A stretch of 64,000 nt of DNA from contig JAJTWR010000005.1 of the NCBI GenBank assembly GCA_021613335.1, forward strand, positions 538,501 through 602,500. Reading direction: 5' to 3'. Shown here piece after piece: positions 53,089 through 64,000 of this stretch. Numbering within the stretch: position 1 is the stretch's first letter; each line of letters begins with the position of its first letter. The notes below the pieces were generated by a model, which did no database searches, was not told the origin of the DNA, and worked only from the letters and a program-made list of their open reading frames with translations. The DNA comes from Whitmania pigra (taxonomy: Eukaryota; Annelida; Clitellata; Hirudinida; Haemopidae). Position numbers and translations under genes: made by a program.

Positions 53089-56000
53089 TCAGTCGGGGGA
53101 GTAGAGGGAGGTCTTTGGGAGAAACTCGAGATGTAGGACCTGATTGGTTGAAAACTTTGTTTACATCCGGAATTCAAATTCATTAAAATGCATAAAATGG
53201 TCATCAGGTTCATGCCATTTCAAAACAACTATCGGATGTCAGTCACATTCACTTTTGCTTCGTTATGTCGTAATTAGGGATAATTATTAATTACCATCAA
53301 TTAATTATTAATTGACATCAATTAATTAATAATTGCCACAAGTTATTTAGTAATCACCATTAATTAATTATTAATTATCATCAATTGTTTAGTGATCGCC
53401 ATTAATTAATTATTTATTAGCATTAATTATTAATAATTAATTACTTCCACTCCAATATGTTCAAAGGTTGGCTCGAATGAATGCCCATTAACAATAACAA
53501 TAACAGGATGTTATAGCACCGTGCAAAGTCATCGCCTCGACTATGACTCGGCCGTGCTTCTCATCAGTTCTTGAAAAAAGGACGTTATCAAAGCCAACTT
53601 GCTAGCGTTATCAACTACGGGAGTCAAACGACACTTCAGGAGACAAACGACACTTCATTATCCTTATCGAGCAGATTGCAGCAACGACAAAACAACAACA
53701 TTTCTTCATACTAATCGCATTGCAGTCGACAGCAAAAAACATTTCGTGACTCTCGTCATGTCTCGGCAGACGGAATAACGACAACTCACTATGTCTGTCA
53801 TGGACGTCGTGTCGGACTTGTTGTGATGAAATCGCCAGTGGAGGCCCAGCTAAATATTTTAATGAAAACGACACGCGTTATTTAAATGATAAATTAAAAA
53901 ATTAATTTTATGCCGTGAAGCTTGCTGGCGATTAACATTTTTTTGTAAATTCAGTAAAGTGGAGATTCAGATTTTCATTTTTAATAAATTCTGTAGTTAT
54001 TATTAAATTTATTAACAAACAATTACGACGACGATCCGTAACCGATCCTACCTTGTGATAGAGTCTGTTGTTTTCGCATTCGAGGACTTTTTCTACGAGA
54101 TGTATAGACTGAAACATCAATAAAAATAAAATTAATAATAAATATTAATGCCATTCCAAATACTTCTGAGTAATGGCAGACGGCCGTTAGAGTCGTCGAG
54201 TGAGAATCTCTCGGATGTTGTTGTTATTATCCCTTGGATGGCCCTCGTGTTCAAAACCCAGCCTGCACCACCATTTAGGGATGAAGGGCTAAATAAAGGA
54301 ATAAATGGCCAATAAGAGGCACCTTTGATGCTATTGATGCGTGTAGAATATTATTCAGGAGCTACGCAAATGAACTGCATCTACGTTGACATTTTTATCG
54401 CGTGTCGTTATCGACGCACATCTTCGAGTGACATGTTTGATCGGCAGTTATTCGACGGTCATCGCTTGGCTCAGCAAGTGCATCACGTCTGCATTAGTCA
54501 TCTCTCGCGAATCAACACATCTCCTTAAGGATGACTTGCATATTAATTAATTAATTAATTAATTACATTAATAAACTAATTACATTGCATTACAGACACA
54601 TTGGAAGAGATAGACTAGTACCAAATGAAGTTAAGCATGTGAGTAATTACAAACTGAGTAATAACAATAATAATAATAATAATAATATAATAATAATAAT
54701 ATCTTATATTTTAGTAGCAATAACATCTGCCACTCAAAAATACAATAAATACTAAATCTGCAATCCCATCCATCCATCCATCCATCCAATCACCAACCCT
54801 TTTAGTGAGGCAGACGACAGGCCACATGGAGCACCCGAGAGTGCAGCAGCAGACGAGAGAGCAGACGACAAACCATCGCAGGTTCGTTGCCATTGTGCGT
54901 CTGAGGACAGAGTTGATCTTCCTCATGGAGCAGGCGAATTCTTCCGGTGCCACTTTGGCCACCAATGCCTGAGGAAACTTTGTGTCGAATCTGTTGTTCA
55001 AGCCAAACCTGGAATAATAATAATAATAATTGATTAAATAATAGTAGCTACTAATTAATGACAATTGATTAATTAATTATTAAAATATTAATTATAATCT
55101 CAGTGGGAAAATTTCTCCTCCATCGTCATCATCATCGCTGTTGTCTTAACTACAATGGATAATAAGACTAATGATGATCTAATGATTAATGACAGCTTGC
55201 GTTTGGCACATTAATGTAATGTAATGTTGTCGACTTAATTGCTTACTTGGCTGTTATGAGAATAAGGAAAGGAAAACAGAATTGAGCAGCAGTAATAATA
55301 ATAGTAATAATGATGCTAGCGATAATAATAATAATAATAATAATAATAAGCCATATCGATATAGGAATTGGGTATGTGGCGATACATCACACATCATCCC
55401 AGCTATTATCTCATGTCTTACCACAACAATTTTAACAATACCAATTATTATTAAACAACATGCATTGAATAATTAACGATTTATTAATACAATGATAATA
55501 TAAATAACTAGTAAATAGTAGTGAGTCATTCACAAATCCACAAATAACAAAAGCAAATAAAATGAATAATGTCAAATGAATATTTGTTTATCTGAAACTT
55601 GCAATTTCAGATTAAACCTGTTGTAGCAGGATTTCATATATTTTATCGAACAATTTGCACACTTATTAAAACTTTAATTATTAAAATTGTTGTTGTTTTA
55701 ATCTCCCTATGTTCATATTTGATATCTGTAGTTGGATGAAATTCCATAAAATTCAATTTTGTTGTAAACATTTATTTTATTTATGTACTAGCTTTTTCAT
55801 CATCATAAATCATGCCATTTACTAAACATTATTGTTAGCAGTAACTTTTGTCTAGTTAAGTTAATTATCAAGTAATGTATAATGTTTGCATCTATTTAAC
55901 AAATTGTAGAGCCTAAACATGTTTTTCATCCATGACCCTTACTAAAATAATTTCCTTACTACAATCAGCCTCAGCCAAACTGCAACTGAATTTGAAGAAA

Positions 56001-56445
56001 TTATTACATTAAAAAGAGCAAATAATTGTCCTCTCAATTACTTTTCCTTACCAAATAAATAAAAATAAACAAGCAATTTTATCAAATGAATTCAAGTGGA
56101 TGATGCCAAAAGCTTTCTAATCCATTTTAAAGTCACCCAATAGATGCCACCAGCCGAAAGCACACCAGCCAGCATACCTCATCTAATTATTACAAAAGAA
56201 TTTACCCTTACGAAGCTAGTGGATTTCTTAAATCAATACTCATTGTAAATTTGTAAATGTGCCACTCACAAGGTAAAATTTCCAGTCCCTCTGATAACAA
56301 TTGGTTCGTGGACGACAGGTGGATGTGGCCTGAACACGTATTCATCGACGTGGATTGACGACAGCATTTGATCACCCAGTCTGGAGTTACTTAAACTGGG
56401 TTCGTTATCGTCATCTATACTGAAGATAACGTCCATATCAGCCAT
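53089..56445 (-). CDS. CHIC2: Cysteine-rich hydrophobic domain protein CHIC1/2
   Basis: CHIC proteins are small palmitoylated proteins of the plasma membrane and vesicles. Five exons: 56445-56270, 55008-54798, 54108-54052, 53849-53790, 53139-53089, giving 555 nt, 184 aa (human CHIC2 165, CHIC1 about 224), all in frame. The acidic N-terminus (MADMDVIFSIDDDNEP) is followed by VIRGTGNFT-LFGLNNRFDTKFP and KVAPEEF. The core is the cysteine-rich hydrophobic segment CSLVCCCTLGCSMWPVVCL at about residues 107-125, the likely acylation site. Then ECENNRLYHK, LGLHWRF and the short last exon VLHLEFLPKTSLYSPD close the protein exactly as in vertebrates. The last exon is only 17 codons with its stop and is below the size normally found by ORF scanning. 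Confidence 0.97.
54175..54342 (+). repeat. tRNA-derived SINE copy, diverged
   Basis: It contains CTCGTGTTCAAAACCCAGCC, then AAATAAAGGAATAAATGGCC and AGGCACCTTTGATGCTAT, in the same order as the copy at 21591. It lies in the intron between CHIC exons 2 and 3, antisense to the gene. Confidence 0.6.
54766..54788. repeat. (ATCC)n short repeat
   Basis: Five to six ATCC units start within 10 bases of the donor of CHIC exon 2 (54798). Confidence 0.8.
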
Positions 56446-59400
56446 GGTTCGCGACGACTAAGACTTTTCAAATTTCCATTAAAAAAGTGAAAATTCTACT
56501 CATAGAAAAATATTTTTAGCTTTCTTCTATTAGAGTCGGCTGCTTTGTTTACGAATCCCTATTGTTTAGAATTATCAGCTCGCCCAGCGCAAAAATATAT
56601 TTCTATACATAGACAATAAGATATATAAAAGAACAGCTGTTTTCATTTCTTTAGCAAAAAGCACTAATTCGTTTTAGACAAATTAAATTTTTAATACTTA
56701 AATAAAAATTATTGGCAAATATTGTTTAATTAAATTTTTTATTTTAACTTGAAAAAGCTGATGAAACTGGTAATGTTTTCAACTAAAGAAATGGTTTCAG
56801 AACTGGGTTCATTTAAAAAAATAAATTTTATCAAATGTTTTAATTTATCGAACAAAAATTAAAGGACACGATTCAAACAGCAATGTGAGATTGATACTGT
56901 TACTGACTACAGCCTGTGCAATTATGCAATTCTTTCTTTAAATGAGAAAAATCCTTATGATGATGTGATGGAGTAGTCAGGCATGTATCTTATGTGGTTT
57001 GCTGTAAGAATGAATATTTTGATTGCGACAAATTGCAATTTTATTTTTCTAGTTTAATAATTATATACTTTGATATCAATAGTGTATCAATACTATATCA
57101 ACAGCATCTTTAGCGCTTTACTATTTATTTTAAATGTCTTGTTAAAAAGGGCTGTATTTCTAGTTGAAGGCATTCCATCGAAAAACAACTTAGTGGAAAA
57201 TTTTTTTTAGGATTTTTGCACTTTTAATTTTCCCGGACGATATCCGGAATTGATTGTTGGAAAATACGGATTAAATGGTTAAAACCACTTTCGTTTTTAG
57301 AGTTGTTGTTCTCCCCCACCAAACAGAACTCGCAGACATTTGCGTCGTTGGGTGTTTTGGAAGTCTTTTGTTTTTAAAACCAGGTTTGTCAGTTCACCAT
57401 ATAATCTACACGGGAATTGAGAGTATCGACAGGCTAGCCAATAATTTTCGATTCAGTTGTTGCTTTTAACCGAAGTCAGCAGCAGAAGATAACTTGACAG
57501 AGTTTTAAAGCTACATTAGAAATGGCGGCAGTTTTCGATTGAATTGACATAACTTCATCAATACAATTCTGTTCGCGATGTTCTTCGAGACTCTTCGGTC
57601 TCGTTAACGTCAGGAGATTGAGATAACGAGAATTACATGACAAGATTACATCTTCAGATTCATCTGCAGGAAAATGTCTCATCGTTGTCACCATCATCGT
57701 CATCGGTATAGACATCATCTGCATCGATACAGTCATCGTCATCTTCGTCATCGACGTCACCAATTTTTATCTCACAACATTGAAACATCATCATTGTCAG
57801 TGATCATATCGGCAAACAGGGGAACGTTTTGCTTTTGGCAGAAACCTCAGTTTACAAAACATGCTTAACTTGGTCTGCCTTAGATTATTCAACCATGCAT
57901 GTCGTATGTCGGACACCGTTATGATGATGATGATGATGGACCAAAAGCTCCAAAAATTTGGAAAAAAGATAGAATGTTATTAATATTAATTAGGATGTAT
58001 TAATCCTCACAAGAGAGACAGTTCGTGAGGTGGCTTTGTGCGACTTTTGTGTTTTTACAATCATTTTGTCTCCTGCTGGGAGAAGAAGCTGTTAAGCTGT
58101 CTTCAATCACACAATTTCCAGTTGAGCAAATGTTGCATATTTGTCCGGTTTGGCGATGTGTAAATGGCGATGTACATTGTTGACCGTGGTTGGAAGTTTA
58201 TATTCTTAATTAAATAAGCACCTGATGGGAGTTGGAAATGTTATTAACAGGATTACATAAATGTATGTGTTTCGTGTTTCTCCAATAATAAGCCACATCG
58301 CGTCTTTTGGGAGAAAAATAACATATGAATCTGTCTTATTTTCTGGGAAACGCTGATAGCTAAGTGATATAAAATGATGGAGAAAACAGCAGCAACATTT
58401 TTATATGTCAACATTGCACAAGTTGCACAAGTTGTTACAAGTCGAGGCTCGCACGAACCCGCTTCCCTAGGGTCATTGCGGAGGCGCAAGTCAGAATGCT
58501 AATACGACTAAATATTCAGGAGTTATCAACATCAATTGTGCACTTAATAAACCAACTCGACAACAACCTGTTGTCCCAGTTGCGATGTGCTAGTGCGGCT
58601 AGATAAAACACGTACTTGATAATCAATCAATGGACTCGCCATCTGTAACAACAAACGGATCAAATACTTTTTTTTATTTTCAACATTATTATCTTTTTTT
58701 CAACTGACTGAAAAGGGATTTGGTGAAATAACAAAAGAGATTTTTTAATAAATAATTCTTTTTATGCCGGTGCTTGTTACTGGACTGATGACAATCAATA
58801 ATCCATTTATTTCTTACTATAAGAATAATAATAAAAAAATAATAATAAAAAAACATAATAAAAATAATAATAAAATTCGATGAATAAAGCCGATACATTA
58901 TTTCCATTCGAAGGGTGGGGATACAAATTCCTGGAATTAGAAAATGAGTGTTGAATTCATTAATATTTATTATGAAGTTTAACATGCGTTCATAGAATTC
59001 AAGATGTTGCCACTAAAAGTTGTTTTCAAATGAAACTGGAATTAAGCAAAGATTTTGGCAAATTGCATTTGCATCCATAAAGATTACATCTAATTTAAAT
59101 AAATTTTTACGCGAACTTAATATGTAATATTTTTTATATTTTAACTTTAAAAACAGTTATTTAAAAAATGTTTAAATTAGCGATCCGATCAGGAGTGCTT
59201 GTCAAAACAGAACGAGCAACAATTAACTTTTATTACTTAACTAATTAATTAATTAACAATTTCTGCTTTACGTGTTTAACATTATTTATTTACGTAATCA
59301 CTGACATAATAAGACATTCACAAACGTTTCAGGGAAACTCAAACTAAAGTGGGTCGATTAAAAAAGCCAATTTGAAACTTCGTTTTGGGCGAATTGCCCG

Positions 59401-60102
59401 AGGAATGTTTATAATAATAAATAAGGGCAATTGTGCTGTTAAGCAATAATTGAATTATCTTATTGTTATTGCTATGTTAAATTTGTACAACACAGATAAA
59501 GGTAAACGATATTTTGTAAGCAACAATGGCTGAATATTTAAAGATCTGCCTTATTTATTATTTTATTTATTTGATTATAGTCCGTTGCATAACTGAGATG
59601 ATTTGGAAATAATAGATCTGCCTTGCCAACTGCATTCTATTTATAATAACAGCCTAGGTATTACATAACTGTATTGTATATTCTATTTTTAAACAAGAGT
59701 CTTAATCGACAACTACCATCAAACAGCTGTTATAACCATAAACTGCTCGATGCAACATTCGCATTCCTAGAACAAGAACAACAAGCAAGGCTTGAAACAA
59801 TTTAAGAATAACATTTCAACAAGAACAATTTGAAGTTTTAACATTATATGCGACAAACCTTAACAGTATAAGACTATGACCTAAATTACTACATTTCTCA
59901 ATACTTTGTAACGGCGTAACAGTACAATGCATGTATACAATTGCCGTGATTCAGCTAAGATAGAGGCTAACTAACAGATAAACTAATAATTTTATGCATT
60001 TGGAACATTAAAAAAAAACTAAAATTGTCACAACAGGATGTGAAAACCTATTTTAAACCACGGACAACTTTCCACTACGGCAATTCCGGTTGATCAATGT
60101 CA
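56446..60102. other. Intergenic region without a recognised gene
   Basis: It lies between the CHIC start codon and the ZIP stop codon, both on the minus strand. Open frames at 57275-57469 (+), 57476-57763 (-) and 58689-58985 (-) lack recognisable domains and the last is plain AT-rich repeat. A minus-strand stretch at 58437-58505 contains GCGGGTTCGTGCGAGCC, weakly like a Pol III B-box. A 36-bp piece at 59567-59602 recurs at 10471-10506. Confidence 0.45.
59567..59602 (+). repeat. 36-bp dispersed repeat, copy 2
   Basis: Second copy of the element at 10471-10506, here intergenic. Flanks beyond the 36 bp do not match by eye, which suggests fragments of a mobile element or an exapted motif. Confidence 0.6.
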
Positions 60103-62226
60103 TCACGATGAGGGGAGATTTACGGGATGATCTTCTACCGTGGATGTTTCGGGTATGAGACCCAACAGAGCCATCAGACCGAAGCCAAAAGCCACGCAAA
60201 GTACCTTTGCAGGTGTAGAATTGCCGTTGACCAGCTCATCGCACAGAATTTCAAGGAATGTCACGTACAAGAAAGTCCCTGGAATAATGAGATGATGCAT
60301 TTGTAATTTATTTACATAATTATTTGTTTTTAATGATAAAGATGATTTCTTTAAGCCACGAATTTGAAGTCGATGTTTGAGTCAATACTAATGTAATTTT
60401 AAGTTACGGCTCTGTGTGGGCGACGAGGTGGCCGAGTGGTTAAGGCGATGGACTGCTAATCCATTGGGGTCTCCCCGCGTGGGTTCGAATCCCATCCTCG
60501 TCGGTCTATTTTGGAGTACAGCTGGTTTCAGATATCGACACATTTCTGCCTCCATTGAAGAAAATGCTTGCTATTTTGAGATTATTTTGTCATTTCTTCT
60601 TTTAACTTGACGTTTTGTATTTAGTGAAGCTTCGACACGACGAGTAAATATTCGTATTTCATATAACTTTTATTAATAATAATAATATGAATAAATAATA
60701 ATAATAACAACAACAGTAAAGTTAATATCGATTACAACTATGATGACTTCAGTAAGTGTGTCGATGACTAAAATAGACCGCTTAAGTAAAATACATGAAT
60801 AATTGAATTACAATTACAAATTTCCTTGTTACACCCAGACAAAACATTCGTCCGAGCTATGTTTTTCCGGCATTTAACATTCTTTTTGGCTTTTCATTTT
60901 GCGTCTCAGACAACTATGTTAAGATGGTCCGTGATATTAACAACATGAATATGGATCTGTTTTCACATATAATATCTGTATTTAAAATTGTACTCATGTT
61001 GATTGATGTACGCATGGGTGGTGCATTGATGCGAAACTGTTAACAATTCATCGAATATCTCACGTTTATTTAGAGAGCGAATGAGAGTACCTATCAAGAT
61101 TGGTGCCTCAAAACGTAGACATTGTCATTTATTAATCTTGCTTGCTTAATGATTGTCGCAGCATTTTTTTTTGTTTTAATTTTTTTTTCGTGAGTAAAAA
61201 TCCCAGACATGCTCGAATTGCCGATTCGATTTGGATTAATTATAGATTAATGTAATGGAATGTTTTATTGCAGCGATTACGATGACGGAATGAGATCAGA
61301 CGATCTTTTTTTAAATCCTAATCAGAAAATTTATCATGCTTTTAGGAACACGGATGCAATAGTTAGCGAAGCCATGGAATATAAGCTAAAAAAGTATTTT
61401 CAAATTCCTGGCTCAAGGGACCGGAACGAGTTATGATGAATTTTCAACGAAGAATGATATTTTTATATAAATTTATTTATTTATTTTATTTAATGTAAAA
61501 AAATTTGTTTTTGTTTTTTAATGTGGAAAGTAAAATATTGACTTGGATTAAATGCACCAGTGCGAAATTTTAAAACTATTGTCAATATAATTATTAATTT
61601 TCTGTTTAAACACTCTTACAACAATATCCTTTAGCAATGTTTTTCAATGATTTTAGTTAAATTAATAAATAAAATGTCTCAATTATGCATTCAAACCCGG
61701 CATGTCTCAGCGATAAATACCATAAGGAATAAATAGTTAATTTATGTATCGCCATATGCTGAGAAGTCATTTCGTTCTTTTTCCAGAGGGGCAAACCCTC
61801 AATCCATCCCTTCACATCCCTTCACCTTTTCTCAGCTTCTCACCATCCCGTCGTTTTCCAGCGAAGAATGGAGGAGAGGAAAATCATTAGAAATCAGGGG
61901 TAGAAGGATCCTCTTGTCTTTTCCTCAAAAAGTTCGCCTCTGATGATACGCTTAAGCGTCAGAAAATCATAACCATTTGCAGTGTTTCTAATTATTTTAT
62001 TTATTTATTTACACCTGGCGTCGATTTAGTTAAGATAAATTGCAAACATGAGCAATACGATTTTTCCCCCCATCGTTTATGCAACCATTTATCGCTTATG
62101 TTCTGCTAGGCTAAGTTCGACTTGATCGTAAAATCAGGCTGGCAATCTCCAGAACTCTCCCATAAATTCCAAAGCCATCTTTTATGAAAAGAATTTGTTA
62201 ATAAAAAGAAATGATTAAACGATGAA

Positions 62227-62265
<39 letters not shown>

Positions 62266-63901
62266 ATGATAAACAAATGCTGCTTTGTTATGCGTTAGAA
62301 TTTTTTTGAGTTCTTTGTTACGATGAACATCTGTGCTCTTTGGTCGTTCTTGTTCGCGTGGACTGTGTCATTTAATGTAATTAATTTTAAATGTTGAATA
62401 TCATTTTCTGCGCTATAATATGTTTGCATTCGATTGTTACTTCTGTGATGTAATACTTAAAAACTTAATAATGCGCGGTGATCTGCCAGTTATCCATAGA
62501 AATGAAATTTAATGAGTTTGCGCCGAAATTGACGTAATATTTAATTATTAAATAATAATAATTAACACAACATGATATACATGAAAACATGTTGTATTAA
62601 TTATTATTATTGTATATATATATATAATATATTCATTATTCTAATTAATCATTATTAATAATTAATAATGTTATTAATAATTTTATTGTTATTACTTTAT
62701 CAATTATCATTACATCATAGTAATTATACAACCACAACGTGGTCACTTTATGAGATTTCTAATGAAACTAAGCGATATACAGACTCAACAAAAATTCCTT
62801 ACCAGAAGCCAGACCCTGCAATACACCGTTAAGGACATTTTGCCAGTTCCTAGGATCAGGAACCGATCCATTTTGGTTGGCTTCACTTAGGGCTATGCCT
62901 ATGACAATTCCCAGAGGCATGATGGAAGCTGCTGTGATGAGAATGGCGAATACTTTCTTGGTGAGTTTTCGATCGTCTTTGTAGAATTGCAAGCCCATGC
63001 TGAAAGAGATGACGGTTTCGTGGCACAGAACGGCTACTGTCAGATGCCAGATGTTGCTGTAGTCTTTCTGTAGGCCGATTGAAAACCCCTCGAAGATGTG
63101 ATGAAGAGAGAGTGCAAGTACTAGAACTATCGATCGTGTGCTGTAATGGCGATGATTTGTACCCTCCCTGTGATTCTTTGAGCTTTCGATGTCTGAAATG
63201 ATGTAATAATGCCTGTAATAATGACTGGCTGCAACTACGATAAGGAGGTTTGTGCCACTAAGAGATCACTTACTTATATCTATTGATACTTCTTTTAGAT
63301 TTCCAGTCTTGCCCTGACTTTCAGGAAAATGATCACTTTGAGATGAAGCTCGTCTGAGGGACTTCATGCTTTGGCAGCTATTCACCAACTCGTCGACAAA
63401 TAAAATGATAAAGAATCCTACTCCGATGATGAGCTCTGCTAGCGGATAGTTGATCAAGAGGGGCCTTATCATGGATTCGTGAAGAATTTTTGTGACTTCA
63501 GGCACCATGTTCAGTAAAAACGTTCCCAGAAATACCCCACCTCCAAAGCACATGAGATGTCCTAATATTTTCGCATCGTAACCTGACATTTTGCCTTCCA
63601 TCTGTCCACTGGCAAGATTGGACGCAACCTCTTCTGGAAGTCCAGGCGGATGAAAATACAAACTGTTGTTGTCGTCACCGCTTCCATCTGCGGCCCTCGA
63701 TGCTGACTCTGCGTTGAATTGACTTCCGCTCTCGACGTGTTCATGGCTGCACCAATTTTTCCAATTTTTCTTCTTCTCTGTCAATGTTTTCCTCAACTTG
63801 CTGCAGTTTACGTAAATGAAGAAAAAAGGAAGGAAGGTGCAGACGACGCTGACTAGCAGAGCCAGACCGGCACAAAGTATTTTCAGCTCCCATCGTTCCA
63901 T
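60103..63901 (-). CDS. SLC39A: ZIP-family zinc transporter (ZIP1/2/3-like)
   Basis: ZIP (SLC39) proteins move zinc into the cytosol. Three exons: 63901-63274, 63192-62803, 60278-60103, giving 1194 nt, 397 aa, in frame. Membrane segments: TM1 about 8-30 (ILCAGLALLVSVVCTFLPFF), TM2 with HLMCFGGGVFLGTFLLNMVP, TM3 with ELIIGVGFFIILFVDEL. TM4 holds the metal site LSLHHIFEGFSIGLQ (His240-His241) and TM5 CHETVISFSMG (His267). Then TM6-TM8 follow, with SIMPLGIVIGIAL and SGTFLYVTFLEIL as in ZIP1-3. The cytosolic loop between TM3 and TM4 is long but only slightly His-rich (NHREGTNHRHY). The N-terminal half has an unusual 75-residue Ser/Asp/Glu-rich loop between TM1 and TM2. The start at 63901 follows a 13-T run. 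Which of ZIP1-3 it corresponds to I cannot say. Confidence 0.94.
60422..60503 (+). tRNA. trnS-GCT: tRNA-Ser (anticodon GCT)
   Basis: All arms fold. The acceptor stem GACGAGG pairs with CCTCGTC, with discriminator G. The D-arm contains TGGCCGAGTGG with TTAAGGC. The anticodon stem ATGGA/TCCAT closes the loop CTGCTAA, which gives anticodon GCT and so serine AGC/AGT. The long variable arm GGGGTCTCCCC is typical of tRNA-Ser, and the T-arm is TGGGTTCGAATCCCA. There is no intron and no encoded CCA. A TTTT Pol III terminator follows at about 60508-60511. It sits antisense within the large intron of the ZIP gene. Confidence 0.97.
60508..60511 (+). terminator. Pol III T-run after tRNA-Ser
   Basis: The first run of four T residues after the tRNA 3' end, five bases downstream, as expected for RNA polymerase III termination. 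Confidence 0.7.
61260..61436 (+). CDS. Unrecognised 58-aa ORF or terminal exon in the ZIP intron
   Basis: The frame opens with ATG at 61260 and stops with TGA at 61434-61436. The product has ordinary protein composition, unlike the repeat-driven frames nearby: DYDDGMRSDDLFLNPNQK, then YHAFRNTDAIVSEAMEY and KKYFQIPGSRDRNEL. A good acceptor (TGTTTTATTGCAG) stands at 61274 inside it, so it might instead be the last exon (61275-61436) of a plus-strand gene whose earlier exons I cannot find. It is antisense to the ZIP gene. No family recognised. Confidence 0.35.
   Translation: MFYCSDYDDGMRSDDLFLNPNQKIYHAFRNTDAIVSEAMEYKLKKYFQIPGSRDRNEL
62225..62267. repeat. (AATA)n tetranucleotide repeat
   Basis: Ten or more perfect AATA/TAAA units in the large ZIP intron. 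Confidence 0.95.
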
Positions 63902-64000
63902 TTTTTTTTTTTTTAAGTCATCGGAGAAGTCACGAACGACATGGAATTCTTCATTGCATTATACTTCGAGTATAAACCGAATAAAAATTAAATAATTAAT

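Larger units (their letters stand above)
60279..62802 (-). other. Large second intron of the ZIP gene
   Basis: It is 2.5 kb long and splits the last two membrane segments from the rest (between SG and TFLY). It contains the tRNA-Ser gene and the 58-aa ORF on the opposite strand, a TAAA repeat at 62225-62267 and AT-dinucleotide sequence near 62612-62630. Confidence 0.85.

Noticed and set aside
57476..57763. A 95-codon minus-strand frame with Met-rich start
   Set aside because: The first half is an ATG/GAC repeat reading; the rest has no recognisable domain and no splice partner was found.
58437..58505. A possible tRNA or SINE head on the minus strand with GGGTTCGTGCGAGCC
   Set aside because: The arms do not fold as a tRNA and the remainder does not match the SINE family seen elsewhere; the evidence is one B-box-like string.

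Overview
This is a eukaryotic, almost certainly invertebrate animal, nuclear window: AT-rich, intron-dense, with short exons joined by canonical GT-AG introns and very many trinucleotide (ATC/GAT, ATT/AAT) microsatellites. Every recognisable gene has a clear human counterpart with close to full length. CFAP65 implies motile cilia or flagella. The mix of conserved intron-rich genes suggests a lophotrochozoan (annelid or mollusc-like), but the clade is a guess; there is no phylogenetic marker in the window.

Layout. 1-2500: intergenic debris, with a small hAT-type element (130-643, perfect terminal inverted repeats and 8-bp target duplication) and the decayed 3' coding tail of a non-LTR retrotransposon (1940-2077). 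2503-19224 (-): CFAP65, rebuilt here as 39 exons giving 1924 aa, with an X-box-like RFX site 137 bp upstream of its ATG. 20758-31521 (-): extended synaptotagmin (21 exons found, about 765 aa). 32393-32578 (+): a 61-codon ORF of unknown nature. 33467-34924 (+): an unrecognised six-exon type I membrane glycoprotein (239 aa), the least explained gene here. 36825-40682 (-): LRRFIP1/2 (11 exons, 388 aa), head to head with 41355-50463 (+): RAB3GAP1 (24 exons, 1011 aa). 53089-56445 (-): CHIC1/2 (5 exons, 184 aa). 60103-63901 (-): a ZIP zinc transporter (3 exons, 397 aa); its large second intron holds, on the opposite strand, a complete tRNA-Ser(GCT) and a 58-aa ORF.

The genes are not a pathway or operon. 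Loose themes are membranes and cell periphery (E-Syt at ER-plasma membrane contacts, RAB3GAP1 in Rab regulation, CHIC as a palmitoylated vesicle protein, ZIP in zinc uptake) plus cilia (CFAP65) and a coiled-coil signalling adaptor (LRRFIP). A tRNA-derived SINE family sharing a 3' motif GCGCTATATAAATG is scattered in introns on both strands. Trinucleotide repeats reach into exons (poly-Asn in CFAP65, Asp and Ser runs in RAB3GAP1) and form part of splice acceptors.

Exon boundaries were placed by hand from reading frame, splice consensus and similarity remembered from the human proteins. No alignment was run.
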